In this document: in pieces, positions 25,446-33,786 of the stretch
Layout: the number at the start of each line of letters is the position of its first letter
Numbering within the stretch: position 1 is the stretch's first letter
Source: Planctomycetota bacterium
GTDB taxonomy: Bacteria > Planctomycetota > Brocadiia > JAADGH01
DNA length: 43,248 nt
Direction of reading: 5' to 3'
Assembly (NCBI GenBank): GCA_013152475.1
Contig: JAADGH010000136.1
Span: forward strand, 1 to 43,248
The notes under the pieces: generated by a model
Database searches by the model: none
Told to the model about the DNA's origin: nothing
The model's input: only the letters and a program-made list of their open reading frames with translations
Position numbers and translations under genes: made by a program

Positions 25446-26957
25446 ATGAGACGCCCTTCCGCCATTCTTCTCTTCCTTCTTCTCCTCGCGGTCGAGCTGG
25501 CGGCCGCCGGCAAACCGTTCATCGTCGTCTTCGATTTCGAGTCCGAGTTCGACAATGGCGAAATGGGGAAGAAGGTCGCCGCGATCTTCCGCGGCCATGC
25601 CTTCCGCCGCCGCATTTACCAGACCATCGACGACCTCTCTTTCGACGAGGTGGTGTCGGGACGTTTCAAGGCGAGGTGGAGCTCCGCGCCCAAAGAGGTG
25701 GCCGACTTCGCGCGGAAGGCCCTGCAGGCCGACATCGTGATTTACGGAAAAGTGACAAAACAGCCGCCGGAGCAGTACGGCATCTTTGTCCGCATTCTCG
25801 AAATCAGCGACAAAGGCGTGAAGGAGGTCCTGAACAAACGATACGCCGCCGCCGGCGTCCATGCGATCCCGGAGCAGATCGATGCCGCCCTGCACGTCCT
25901 CGATGGACGGCACGCCCCGCCGAAGGTGGACCTTCTGGCCGACGAGTCCTGGAAGAAACGGAACAACCTCGTGAAGAACGGCGGCTTCGAGCGCGGCAAG
26001 GACACCCCCATCGGCTGGGAGCGCGTGGACGGGCTGTGCAGCTTCTGGGTCGATGGCGAATCGCCCACGGGGAAGTGCGTCAAGTTCGACACGGACGTCC
26101 TCGGCTCGCAGTTCGAGGAGTGGCGCAAAAAGTTCGAGGCCGGCGCCCCCGCCTCTGAAGCGCCGAAGAAAATACCGCCCAAGGACCCGGGCTACAACAC
26201 CGTCGGCGGCACGGTGGGAACGCATATCTACAGCAATCCAATCCCGATCAAGCCCGGTATGACCTACCGGCTGGACTTCGATCTCCGCGCCCCGAAGGGC
26301 GACACAAGTCGTTTGTTTGTCAAGGGATACGGAGGAATCACCGAGGAGAAGTACGGGAAACAGGACCGGGAGATTTACCGCGCGCCGGTGACGCTTCGCG
26401 TCGAGGGGAACGATGCGAACAAGTGGAAACATTTCGCCCGATTGTTCCGGCCCACGCAGAGTTTGATTGTTCTCGATTTCGTCTCCGAGTTTGACAACAA
26501 TGAAACCGGGAGAAAACTCGCGGACGCAATTTACGCCGCCGCCAAGCGAACGCGAAAAATTGGCATCTTCGATCGGAAGCAGGTCGCCGATGCGTTGGCG
26601 TCCCGAAAGGTCCCGGTTTCGAGCCGGTCGACCCCCGCGGATATCGGTCTCTTTGCCGGCGAGGAGTTTGGCCACGCAATCATTGTTTACGGCGAGGTGC
26701 TGCGGGGCGATGGCGAGCTCGGCGCGCGAGCCTCTGCGCTGGATGTGCGGCGAAAGATTGTGAAGCCGCTGCTGAAGGGCTTCGCGTTCCGGTCGAGCAA
26801 GGGGAGCATCCAGGAAATCGGCGCGGCGATTGCCAAGCGCATCATCGGCGACAAGCCGGCCGTGAAGTTCCTGCGAATTAAACTCGACTGCTACTGGCCG
26901 CGTGGACTTTACTATTTCGACAATGTCACCTTGACCGAAGAAGGGATGGGCAAGTGA
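25446..26957 (+). CDS. Secreted protein with duplicated alpha/beta domain, one copy inserted in a carbohydrate-binding sandwich
   Basis: 503 residues, no recognised family as a whole. After a signal peptide (1-21) comes domain A (24-155), which starts FIVVFDFESEFDNGEMGKK and contains ADIVIYGKV, a layout like the alpha/beta fold of CsgG/TolB-N-type proteins. A sandwich begins at 173 (NLVKNGGFERG...GWERV) in the style of carbohydrate-binding modules and proceeds to KWKHFARLFRPT (326-337). There it is interrupted by a second copy of domain A (338-470: LIVLDFVSEFDNNETGRK, HAIIVYGEV) and resumes at 471 with KFLRIKLDCYWPRG and YYFDNVTLTE, the expected closing strands. The reading frame is intact throughout. 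The ribosome site is weak, so translation may be coupled to the preceding gene. Its last bases overlap the start of the next gene (GTGA), implying a joint role outside the cytoplasm. Confidence 0.75.
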   Translation: MRRPSAILLFLLLLAVELAAAGKPFIVVFDFESEFDNGEMGKKVAAIFRGHAFRRRIYQTIDDLSFDEVVSGRFKARWSSAPKEVADFARKALQADIVIYGKVTKQPPEQYGIFVRILEISDKGVKEVLNKRYAAAGVHAIPEQIDAALHVLDGRHAPPKVDLLADESWKKRNNLVKNGGFERGKDTPIGWERVDGLCSFWVDGESPTGKCVKFDTDVLGSQFEEWRKKFEAGAPASEAPKKIPPKDPGYNTVGGTVGTHIYSNPIPIKPGMTYRLDFDLRAPKGDTSRLFVKGYGGITEEKYGKQDREIYRAPVTLRVEGNDANKWKHFARLFRPTQSLIVLDFVSEFDNNETGRKLADAIYAAAKRTRKIGIFDRKQVADALASRKVPVSSRSTPADIGLFAGEEFGHAIIVYGEVLRGDGELGARASALDVRRKIVKPLLKGFAFRSSKGSIQEIGAAIAKRIIGDKPAVKFLRIKLDCYWPRGLYYFDNVTLTEEGMGK

Positions 26958-27778
26958 GGCATATTGCCTTCGCGTTTGTCATTGCGACGAGTTCGGCGCT
27001 TGCCTTTGCGCAGGACGAACCGGCCATCGAGCTGCCAAGGGGCTTCGCGCTGATCATCTGCGGCATCTCCGGCGACGAACCCCACTACGAAAAGTTCTGG
27101 ACCCTCGGCACGGACCTCTACTACGCCTTGCGCGACAAGTGCGGTTACCCGGAAGATCAGATTTTCTTCCTTTTCGAGGAAAAACCACCGGGGCAGCAGA
27201 TCGTCCACGCCACGTCGCGGAAGACGGACATCATCAAGACCTTTGAGGAGCTGAAGGGGAAACTCCGTCCGAAGGACAAGCTCCTCATCTTCATCGCAGG
27301 CCATGCCGACGACGAGAAGCGTGGGCATACGACCTTCCACCTGCCCGGCCCCGATATGACCGACGAAGAATTGGGCAAGCTCATCAACACACTCCCCATC
27401 AAGCGCCTGACTACGGTGGTTACCACCCCCGTGAGCGGCTACGCCATGCGCTATCTGGCGAAGCCCGGGCGAATCACCATCACCGCTACCAAGGCGGACA
27501 GGGAACTGAGCGAAACGGTCTTCCCCTATTGTTTCGTCAAGGCCTTCGAGGACGAAACCGCCGACCAGAACGCCGACGGGCTGCTCTCGGTTTTGGAGAT
27601 ATTTCAATATGCGAAAGAAAAGGTCCTGGATTTCTATCTTGAAAAGAACCTGATCTGTACCGAGCACGCCATGCTCGACGACAACGGCGACGGCATCGGC
27701 GTTCGCGCGGTGGATGAGAACGCCAAGGACGGGAAGCGCGCCGAACAGGAATACTTCGAGATCCGCATCAAAGGATAA
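26954..27778 (+). CDS. Secreted caspase/legumain-like protein lacking the catalytic Cys, with EF-hand loop
   Basis: 274 residues. A signal peptide (1-19, ending AFA) is followed by a caspase-like fold of the legumain (C13) type: GFALIICGISGD, then DKLLIFIAGHADDE with H117 at the usual His position. At the next strand, where peptidases read C-x-S-G, this protein reads TTPVSG, with P159 in place of Cys. A full EF-hand loop follows: D204, N206, D208, G209, L210, S212 and E215 fill the calcium-binding positions; a second, incomplete loop is at 242-253 (DDNGDG). So it is probably a calcium-binding non-peptidase, a scaffold or receptor; this is inference. GTG at 26954 overlaps the preceding stop by four bases, and RuvX begins three bases after its stop. 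Confidence 0.72.
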   Translation: MRHIAFAFVIATSSALAFAQDEPAIELPRGFALIICGISGDEPHYEKFWTLGTDLYYALRDKCGYPEDQIFFLFEEKPPGQQIVHATSRKTDIIKTFEELKGKLRPKDKLLIFIAGHADDEKRGHTTFHLPGPDMTDEELGKLINTLPIKRLTTVVTTPVSGYAMRYLAKPGRITITATKADRELSETVFPYCFVKAFEDETADQNADGLLSVLEIFQYAKEKVLDFYLEKNLICTEHAMLDDNGDGIGVRAVDENAKDGKRAEQEYFEIRIKG

Positions 27779-27781
27779 CCC

Positions 27782-28213
27782 GTGCGAATCCTCGGCATCG
27801 ACCACGGAGAGAGGCGCATCGGCCTCGCCATCAGCGACCCTCTCGGCCTCATCGCCCACGGCCTGCCGACGCTGAAGCGATCGCATGAAGAAGGCGATTT
27901 CGCTGCAATCGGCGAAATCATTGCGGATCAGAGCGTGACGGAAATTGTCGTCGGCCTGCCGAAGAACATGGACGACAGCATCGGCCCGGAGGCCAAGCGG
28001 GCCATGGACTTTGCCCAGAAACTCCGTGAGCGGTTCGATCTGCCTGTGCACATGGTGGACGAGCGCCTCACGACGGCCCAGGCGGAACGGTCGCTGATCG
28101 AGGCGGATGTGTCGCGGAAGAAGCGCAAGGGCAAGATCGACCGAATCGCCGCACAGTTGATCCTCCAAATCCACCTGGACCAATGGTCAAGAACAAAACG
28201 GAGGGAGACATGA
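27782..28213 (+). CDS. ruvX: RuvX/YqgF putative Holliday junction resolvase or RNase
   Basis: 143 residues with the RNase H-like fold of the YqgF family: MRILGIDHGERRIGLAISD at the N terminus (Asp ligand), VGLPKNMD, VDERLTT (acidic ligand) and a final helix with KIDRIAAQLIL, where the last Asp completes the site. Members act in Holliday junction resolution or 16S rRNA 5' end maturation in the cytoplasm. The start is GTG at 27782. Its stop overlaps the ATG of the macro-domain gene (ATGA). Confidence 0.9.
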   Translation: MRILGIDHGERRIGLAISDPLGLIAHGLPTLKRSHEEGDFAAIGEIIADQSVTEIVVGLPKNMDDSIGPEAKRAMDFAQKLRERFDLPVHMVDERLTTAQAERSLIEADVSRKKRKGKIDRIAAQLILQIHLDQWSRTKRRET

Positions 28214-28722
28214 AGACGAGTATTGGACTGACCGAAGGCGACATCACACAGATGGACGTGGACGCCATCGTCAACGCAGCCAACAACGACCTCATCCTCG
28301 GGGCGGGCGTGGCGGGCGCTATCAAGCGCGCGGGCGGGCCGAGCATCCAGAAGGAGTGCAACAAAATCGGCCGGATCGAGATCGGTGAAGCCGCCATCAC
28401 CGGCGCGGGCGACATGAAAGCGAAATATGTGATCCACGCGGCCAGCATGGGCCTCGGCGGCACGACGACGGCCGAGAGCCTGCGCAACTCCACGAAGAAC
28501 AGCCTGCTCCGCGCCGACGAGAACGGTGTGAAAACAATTGCCTTTCCCGCCATTGGCACGGGCATCGCCGGTTTCCCTCTGGACGAATGCGCGAAGGTCA
28601 TGATGGATGTGGTGGCGGAGCATCTCAAGGGGGGCAGTGGCATTGAGAAAGTTACCTTCTGCCTCTTTGGCCAGGAGGCGTTCGACGCCTTCAAGCAAGC
28701 CCACGACGAATTGCCGGAGTGA
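28210..28722 (+). CDS. Macro-domain ADP-ribose binding / O-acetyl-ADP-ribose deacetylase-like protein
   Basis: 170 residues, a single macro domain. Ligand-binding blocks are intact: GDITQMDVDAIVNAANNDL, then GAGVAGAIKRAGG and the diphosphate loop FPAIGTGIAGFP. Stand-alone bacterial macro domains of this type (YmdB/MacroD-like) hydrolyse O-acetyl-ADP-ribose or mono-ADP-ribosyl esters. The ATG at 28210 has GGAGGGAG and overlaps the ruvX stop; a longer in-frame start (28183) lies inside ruvX and lacks family residues. CobA-HemD begins 14 bases after its stop. Confidence 0.9.
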   Translation: MKTSIGLTEGDITQMDVDAIVNAANNDLILGAGVAGAIKRAGGPSIQKECNKIGRIEIGEAAITGAGDMKAKYVIHAASMGLGGTTTAESLRNSTKNSLLRADENGVKTIAFPAIGTGIAGFPLDECAKVMMDVVAEHLKGGSGIEKVTFCLFGQEAFDAFKQAHDELPE

Positions 28723-28735
28723 TACGGGAACCCCC

Positions 28736-30256
28736 ATGACTATTGGCACCGTCTATCTCATTGGCGCAGGTCCCGGCGATCCGGGGCTGATCACCGTTCG
28801 CGGGATGGAGTGCCTGCGCAAGGCGGATGTGGTCGTCTACGATTACCTCTCGAATCCGGCCCTCCTTCGCGAGGCGCCGGAGGCCGAGCACATCTACGTC
28901 GGCAAGCGCGGCAGCACGCACGTCCTGGAGCAGCCCGACATCAACGACCTGCTCGTCGCAAAAGCGAAAGAAGGAAAGGCCATCGCTCGCCTCAAGGGCG
29001 GCGACCCCTTCGTCTTCGGTCGCGGCGGCGAGGAGGCGCTGCACTTGAAGGAGCACGGCATCCCCTTCGAGGTCGTCCCCGGCGTGACGGCGGGTGTCGC
29101 TGCGGCGGCCTATGCGGGCATCCCCGTCACCCATCGCGGCTGCACCAGCAGCCTCGGCATGCTCACCGGACACGAGGATCCGACCAAGCCCGAAAGCGCC
29201 CTCGACTGGGCCAGGATCGCGGGCAGCATGGGGACGCTGGTCTTCTACATGGGTGTGAAAAACCTGCCGAAGGTCGTGGACAAGCTTATCGAGCACGGTC
29301 GCCCGAAGGACACACCCGTGGCCCTCATCCAATGGGGAACCATGGCCCGGCAGCGGACGGTCGTCGGCACGCTCGGCGACATTGTTGAGAAAACGAAAGG
29401 CATCGAGCCGCCGGCTATCACCATCGTCGGCGAAGTGGTTGCCCTGCGCGAGCATCTGAATTGGTTTGAGACGCGGCCGCTCTTTGGCAAGCGCGTTGTG
29501 GTGACACGATCACGAGAGCAGGCAAGTGATCTGTCAGCCATGCTCCAAGGCCTCGGCGCCGAGGTGATGGAACTGCCCACGATCAAGTTGGTCCCGCCCG
29601 ATGACTTTGCCCCGATGGACAAGGCCATCGAGGACATCGCGTCCTTCGACTGGATCATTTTCGCAAGTGTGAATGGGGTCAAGTCGTTCTTCGATCGGGC
29701 CATGGAGATCGGAAAGGACATCCGCGACCTCGCCGGTCCGAGGATCTGCGCCATCGGCCCGGGCACTCGCGCCGCCGCCGAGGCGTATCACGTCCGCGTG
29801 GACTGCCAGCCGCCAAAGTACGTGGCCGAGAGCGTCGTGGACGAGTTCAGGAAGATGGAGGATATGGCGGGCAAAAGCATCCTCATCCCGCGCACCGACG
29901 TCGGTCGTCGCCTCCTCATGGAGGAACTGGAGAAGATGGGCGCGGCGATCACCGAGGTCACCGCCTACCGCACCCTCCCCGAAACGATCTCGCCCGAGGC
30001 CCTGCAGGACCTGCTTGACAATCCCCCCGACTTCGTCACCTTCACCAGCAGCTCGACCGTCCGCAACTTCGTCGAATGCGTTGGCAAGAAGAGTCTATCC
30101 CAAATCGCCGCCGGGACGCGATTTATCAGCATCGGACCGATCACATCGAAAACCGCCCAGGAGCTCGGCATCTGTATCACCGCGGAGGCGGAGGAGTCGA
30201 CGATTCCCGCGTTGGTCGCAGCGGTGGTGCGTGACGCATCAGGAAAGAAACCATGA
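28736..30256 (+). CDS. cobA-hemD: Uroporphyrinogen-III C-methyltransferase / uroporphyrinogen-III synthase fusion
   Basis: 506 residues, a fusion known from many bacteria. Residues 1-245 are the SUMT (CobA) methyltransferase: VYLIGAGPGDPGLITVRG at the N terminus and the signature RLKGGDPFVFGRGGEE, which build precorrin-2 from uroporphyrinogen III with S-adenosylmethionine. Residues about 258-500 are HemD, which cyclises hydroxymethylbilane to uroporphyrinogen III (KRVVVTRSREQASDLS opens it; FTSSSTVRNFVE is a typical late block). The product stream can go to siroheme, cobalamin or the alternative heme route. The ATG at 28736 has only a weak site. Its stop overlaps the start of the UroD-like gene (ATGA). 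Confidence 0.93.
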   Translation: MTIGTVYLIGAGPGDPGLITVRGMECLRKADVVVYDYLSNPALLREAPEAEHIYVGKRGSTHVLEQPDINDLLVAKAKEGKAIARLKGGDPFVFGRGGEEALHLKEHGIPFEVVPGVTAGVAAAAYAGIPVTHRGCTSSLGMLTGHEDPTKPESALDWARIAGSMGTLVFYMGVKNLPKVVDKLIEHGRPKDTPVALIQWGTMARQRTVVGTLGDIVEKTKGIEPPAITIVGEVVALREHLNWFETRPLFGKRVVVTRSREQASDLSAMLQGLGAEVMELPTIKLVPPDDFAPMDKAIEDIASFDWIIFASVNGVKSFFDRAMEIGKDIRDLAGPRICAIGPGTRAAAEAYHVRVDCQPPKYVAESVVDEFRKMEDMAGKSILIPRTDVGRRLLMEELEKMGAAITEVTAYRTLPETISPEALQDLLDNPPDFVTFTSSSTVRNFVECVGKKSLSQIAAGTRFISIGPITSKTAQELGICITAEAEESTIPALVAAVVRDASGKKP

Positions 30257-31395
30257 CCGGCAAGGAACGAATCCGAAAGACGTGCAAACTCGAACCAACG
30301 GACAAGGTCCCCATGTTTGAGCAGTCAATCTGCTCGAAGGTGGCGTCGGATGTCATGGGCAGGCCCATGTATCTCGGCGGCGGCGAGCTGCGGATGATGG
30401 AGGCCGAAGCGTGGCTGAAGGGCGACGAGGCCCACGATGAGTTCGTCGCAAAAATGAAAGCCGACACGCTCGAGTTCTACCAGCACATGGGCTACAGCCT
30501 CATCCGCATGCCCTGGCGCGCCGCGGCTCGGCCGGCGAAAAAAATCGATGAGTTCCATTATCTCTACGGCGACAGGAATGCTTCGTGGTCGGTGAGCAAG
30601 TACGACCCCGATAGCGACTCGTTCCAAACGATTGATTCCTCCGACCGCGCGCTGACCTCGGACCAGCTCATCGAACGGCTGGAGGCGCAGTCAGAAAGCT
30701 ACGTCAAACCGACCAAGACCCGCCTGACCTTCGACGACCTCGACTGGCTCTACGAGCAGGTCGGCGACTCCATCGGCCTCGCCGGCGGTGCAGGCTTCAT
30801 CATCATCCCCATGCAGCCGGCGTGGTGGGAGGCGACGGCCCTCCGCCCCGATCTCGTGGGCCAACACCTGGAGCGCGTGACAGACATGAACCTGCTCAAC
30901 ATGGAAGCGGAGGCCCAGCACCGCATCGACATGTTCAACGGCGGCGGCGACCTGGCCAACAACGACGGCCCGGTCTACTCCCCCAAGGTCTTCCGCGAGC
31001 TCATGCTGCCGCAGGTGAAACGCATCGCGGAGAAATCGCACGAGCTGGACCTCTGTTACTTCTTCCGCACCGACGGCTGGCTCTGGCCCATCGCCGACAT
31101 GCTTTTCGGGGAGTCCGGCGTCGGAGGCTATGGCGAGATCGACGCGCAGGCCGGGATGGACGTGCTCGAGGTGAAGAAGAAGTTCCCCCGCCTCGTGTGC
31201 TGGGGCGGGATGGACTGCGGCCGGCTGCTCACCTTCGGCACGCCGCAGGAAATCGCCGACGAGACGAAGCGCGTCCTCGACGGCTGCCGCGAGGTCGGCG
31301 GCCTCATCTTCGGCTCCTCCAACGCCATCCACAGCGCTATCCCGACGGAGAACTACCTCGCCATGATCGAGGCGGCCCGGGCGAATGGGTGCTGA
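30253..31395 (+). CDS. Uroporphyrinogen decarboxylase-superfamily protein, not canonical HemE
   Basis: 380 residues with the TIM-barrel layout of the UroD superfamily (MTGKERIRKTCKLEPTDKVP at the start, then barrel segments to LIFGSSNAIHSAIPTENY). The conserved HemE substrate-binding stretch near the N terminus, with Arg-Gln-Ala-Gly-Arg-Tyr, is absent; VPMFEQSICSKVAS takes its place. It is therefore closer to the broad UroD-like/corrinoid methyltransferase group (MtaA-like) than to heme-pathway UroD. Yet it is coupled by ATGA to CobA-HemD, so a tetrapyrrole or corrinoid substrate is plausible. Both options stay open. An inverted repeat (GAAGGGGA at 31394-31401, TCCCCTTC at 31420-31427) lies over and beyond its stop. 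Confidence 0.8.
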   Translation: MTGKERIRKTCKLEPTDKVPMFEQSICSKVASDVMGRPMYLGGGELRMMEAEAWLKGDEAHDEFVAKMKADTLEFYQHMGYSLIRMPWRAAARPAKKIDEFHYLYGDRNASWSVSKYDPDSDSFQTIDSSDRALTSDQLIERLEAQSESYVKPTKTRLTFDDLDWLYEQVGDSIGLAGGAGFIIIPMQPAWWEATALRPDLVGQHLERVTDMNLLNMEAEAQHRIDMFNGGGDLANNDGPVYSPKVFRELMLPQVKRIAEKSHELDLCYFFRTDGWLWPIADMLFGESGVGGYGEIDAQAGMDVLEVKKKFPRLVCWGGMDCGRLLTFGTPQEIADETKRVLDGCREVGGLIFGSSNAIHSAIPTENYLAMIEAARANGC

Positions 31396-31407
31396 AGGGG
31401 AGCCTCC

Positions 31408-31436
31408 TTGGACGCGCCTTCCCCTTCTGTTAGAAT
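31408..31436 (+). promoter_or_regulatory. Promoter candidate for the clan-A glycosidase gene
   Basis: TTGGAC (31408-31413), a 17-base spacer and TAGAAT (31431-31436), about 44 bases of leader before the ATG at 31487. The -35 is weak. Confidence 0.4.
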
Positions 31437-31486
31437 ATCCCGCACCTGACCACTAAGAGCCCATGCGAGGAAGGAGGAGTGGCATT

Positions 31487-33592
31487 ATGAGATTTCTCTG
31501 GATCGTGTCGTTCCTGATGGGGTGTAGCTGCTGGACCTCGGCGCGCGCGGATGAGTGGGAGCCGATTGGAAGCCTGCCGTACGAGGCGTCGCTTCGCCAT
31601 TTCTTCCAGGCGATCCCTTCCGGCGATCCGTGCGCCGACCTCGCCGGCTGGAAGGCCATCGAGGGCGTCCAGAACGCGCGTGCGTCCATCAGCCGGGGCA
31701 AGGGACGAAAGCCGGAAGAGAAAGCCATCGCCATCTCCTACGAGTTCGTGGGGAAAAATGGGCTGGAGTATGTCGCCGTGAGTGTGCCCCTCAAGATCGA
31801 CAAGCCCGGCCACTACCTGGCGGTATGGGCGAAGGGCGTCGGCGACGGCGGCAAGTTGCGCTTCCGCGTGCGCGACCGCACCGGCGAGATCCATCAGGGC
31901 GACCTCGGCCAGATTAAGGACGACCAGTGGCAGTTCCATATGGGACCAGTCAAAGATTCAGCCGGCGCGTGGGCCGGGGACGGCAACAAGAAGTTGGACT
32001 ATCCCTGCACACTCCAATCCATCCTCCTCGACCGACCGCAGAAGGGATACAAGGGCAAGGGTACCCTGACCCTCGCCGGCCTCACGCTCATGCGGCGGAA
32101 GCGCCCACCGAAGGAAGTGATCCGCATGAGTGTGCCGAAGGGCCACTTCGGGAATGTGTTCCGGCCGGACGAATCGCCCCGGCTCCGCATCGACCGCACG
32201 AAGGATGCAGGTAAGGAAACGCTCCTCGTCAAATACCGCGTGCTGGACTACTGGGACAGGAAGCGCGGCGACGGCGAGTTTTTCGTGAGCACCGAGGGGC
32301 AAGAGCTGTCCTTTGAATCAATCGGCCCGGGATACTACCGGTGCGTCCTCGAGGCTTATGTCGATGGCGAACCGACCGAGGCCATCGAAGCGCGTTTTGC
32401 CGTCATCGCTCCGCCTGTGCCACTCAAGCAGGTGCAGGAGTCCTTCTTCGCTGTGTGCACGCACTACCGCGGGACCGCCTGGCCGCTCGAGTCCCAGGGC
32501 CTGATCGCCCGCGCGGGGATCAAGGCAATCCGCGACGAGATGAGCTGGGGGCGCGTCGAACAGAAGAAGGGCGTCTTCGAGTTCGATCCGAGATTCGATG
32601 AATACGTGGACCACGCCCTGTCCCTCGGCATCGAGCCGATGATCATCCTCGACTACGCCAACCGCCATTACGATGGCGGGAACTTTCCCGTCTCCGACGA
32701 GGCGGTCAAGGGCTTCGCGCGGTACTGCCACGAGGTGGTCAAGCGCTACAAGGGAAAGATTCGCTATTTCGAAGTATGGAACGAGTGGAGCGGCGGCTGC
32801 GGCATGAGGGGAAAAAAAGGGAACACGCCCGAGAACTACGCCAGGCTCATCGCCGCGGCCTACCCCGCCATCAAGAAAGCCAACCCCAATGCCTTCGTCA
32901 TCGGCGTCGGCGGTGACCACAGCAAACACCACTTCGACAAGATCGAAGCCATGTTCAAGGCGGGTGCGCTGAAGCACATGGATGCCGTGTCGGTCCATTC
33001 GTATCGCTATCCGAGAACGCCAGAGGCGACCGACCTGATCGGCGAGATCATGGACGTCAAGAAACTCATCGAGAAGTACGGCGGCAAGCAGCGCATCTGG
33101 ATCACCGAGATCGGCTGGCCCACGCACATCGGCAGCACCAGCTCGACGGAGCAGCACCAGGCCCGGATGTTCGTCCGCACGCACGTCCAGATGATGGCCA
33201 CGCAGGTCGTCGATCGCATCTTTTGGTACGACTTCAAGGACGACGGCCTGGACCGCTTCTACAACGAATGCAACTTCGGCATCGTGCGCCACCAGAAGTT
33301 CCACTGCGCCCCCAAGTCGGCGTACGTGGCATGCGCCGTCCTGTCACGACTCTTGACAAATGCGAAATTCGCCGGGAGAGAAAAACTTGGCCGGGGCGTG
33401 TTGGCCTACCGCTTCCACCGTCCCGACGGTTCCGACCTCGTCGTCGCCTGGGCGCCGGAGGGCGAGAAGGATGTCTGGCTTCCCTGGAAAGTGCAACGCG
33501 TGACGGACATCATGGGCAGCGAGCAAGAGGCGCGGACGTCGTGGTGCCGCTTGACAGGGGATCCTGTCTACATCGCCCTCGCGAGGAGATAA
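31487..33592 (+). CDS. Secreted clan GH-A glycoside hydrolase with N-terminal accessory domains
   Basis: 701 residues. A signal peptide (1-21, MRFLWIVSFLMG, ending ARA) precedes a sandwich domain (about 40-205), an Ig-like domain (about 215-305) and a TIM barrel (about 310-620) of clan GH-A, closest in style to GH39/GH5-type enzymes. Both catalytic glutamates are in place: acid/base E433 in EVWNEWSG and nucleophile E541 in WITEIGWPTH. A short beta domain ends the protein. It would hydrolyse beta-glycosidic bonds by the retaining mechanism outside the cytoplasm; the sugar is not predictable. ATG at 31487 has AAGGAGG; an upstream in-frame ATG at 31463 would spoil the signal peptide. Convergent with the exporter operon. 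Confidence 0.82.
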   Translation: MRFLWIVSFLMGCSCWTSARADEWEPIGSLPYEASLRHFFQAIPSGDPCADLAGWKAIEGVQNARASISRGKGRKPEEKAIAISYEFVGKNGLEYVAVSVPLKIDKPGHYLAVWAKGVGDGGKLRFRVRDRTGEIHQGDLGQIKDDQWQFHMGPVKDSAGAWAGDGNKKLDYPCTLQSILLDRPQKGYKGKGTLTLAGLTLMRRKRPPKEVIRMSVPKGHFGNVFRPDESPRLRIDRTKDAGKETLLVKYRVLDYWDRKRGDGEFFVSTEGQELSFESIGPGYYRCVLEAYVDGEPTEAIEARFAVIAPPVPLKQVQESFFAVCTHYRGTAWPLESQGLIARAGIKAIRDEMSWGRVEQKKGVFEFDPRFDEYVDHALSLGIEPMIILDYANRHYDGGNFPVSDEAVKGFARYCHEVVKRYKGKIRYFEVWNEWSGGCGMRGKKGNTPENYARLIAAAYPAIKKANPNAFVIGVGGDHSKHHFDKIEAMFKAGALKHMDAVSVHSYRYPRTPEATDLIGEIMDVKKLIEKYGGKQRIWITEIGWPTHIGSTSSTEQHQARMFVRTHVQMMATQVVDRIFWYDFKDDGLDRFYNECNFGIVRHQKFHCAPKSAYVACAVLSRLLTNAKFAGREKLGRGVLAYRFHRPDGSDLVVAWAPEGEKDVWLPWKVQRVTDIMGSEQEARTSWCRLTGDPVYIALARR

Positions 33593-33660
33593 CGGGGCGA
33601 CGCTGAGTAAAGAAGCGGACATCCAAGTATCAAAACTTATCCGCAAATCCGGTCTTCTGT

Positions 33661-33685
33661 CGTCGCGCCCTTTATGGGTGCGTCG
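33661..33685. terminator. Possible bidirectional terminator between convergent genes
   Basis: CGTCGCGCCC (33661-33670) and GGGTGCGTCG (33676-33685) pair over ten positions with one G-U and one mismatch around a TTTAT loop, midway between the glycosidase stop and the exporter operon stop. There is no clear T tract. Confidence 0.35.
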
Positions 33686-33786
33686 AATCGAGTTAAGAAG
33701 GTCTGACCTATGCTCTTGGCGGCCCGAATTCCGGCGAATCCGTCTATTGGGGGGGGAAGCCTGTACGGACCTGTGGAATGCCGCCC

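Noticed and set aside
24912-26675. 587-codon minus-strand open frame spanning three plus-strand genes
   Set aside because: It crosses FmdB, MoaD-like and the secreted protein genes, all of which have family features; the antisense frame has no recognisable domain.
26457-26855. Misassembly explaining the second domain copy in the secreted protein
   Set aside because: The two copies are diverged at the residue level and the frame is intact on both sides, which favours a natural insertion.
33593-33786. Possible precursor peptide gene after the exporter operon
   Set aside because: No start with a ribosome site and no leader-like sequence; only the hairpin at 33661-33685 and a run of G were seen.
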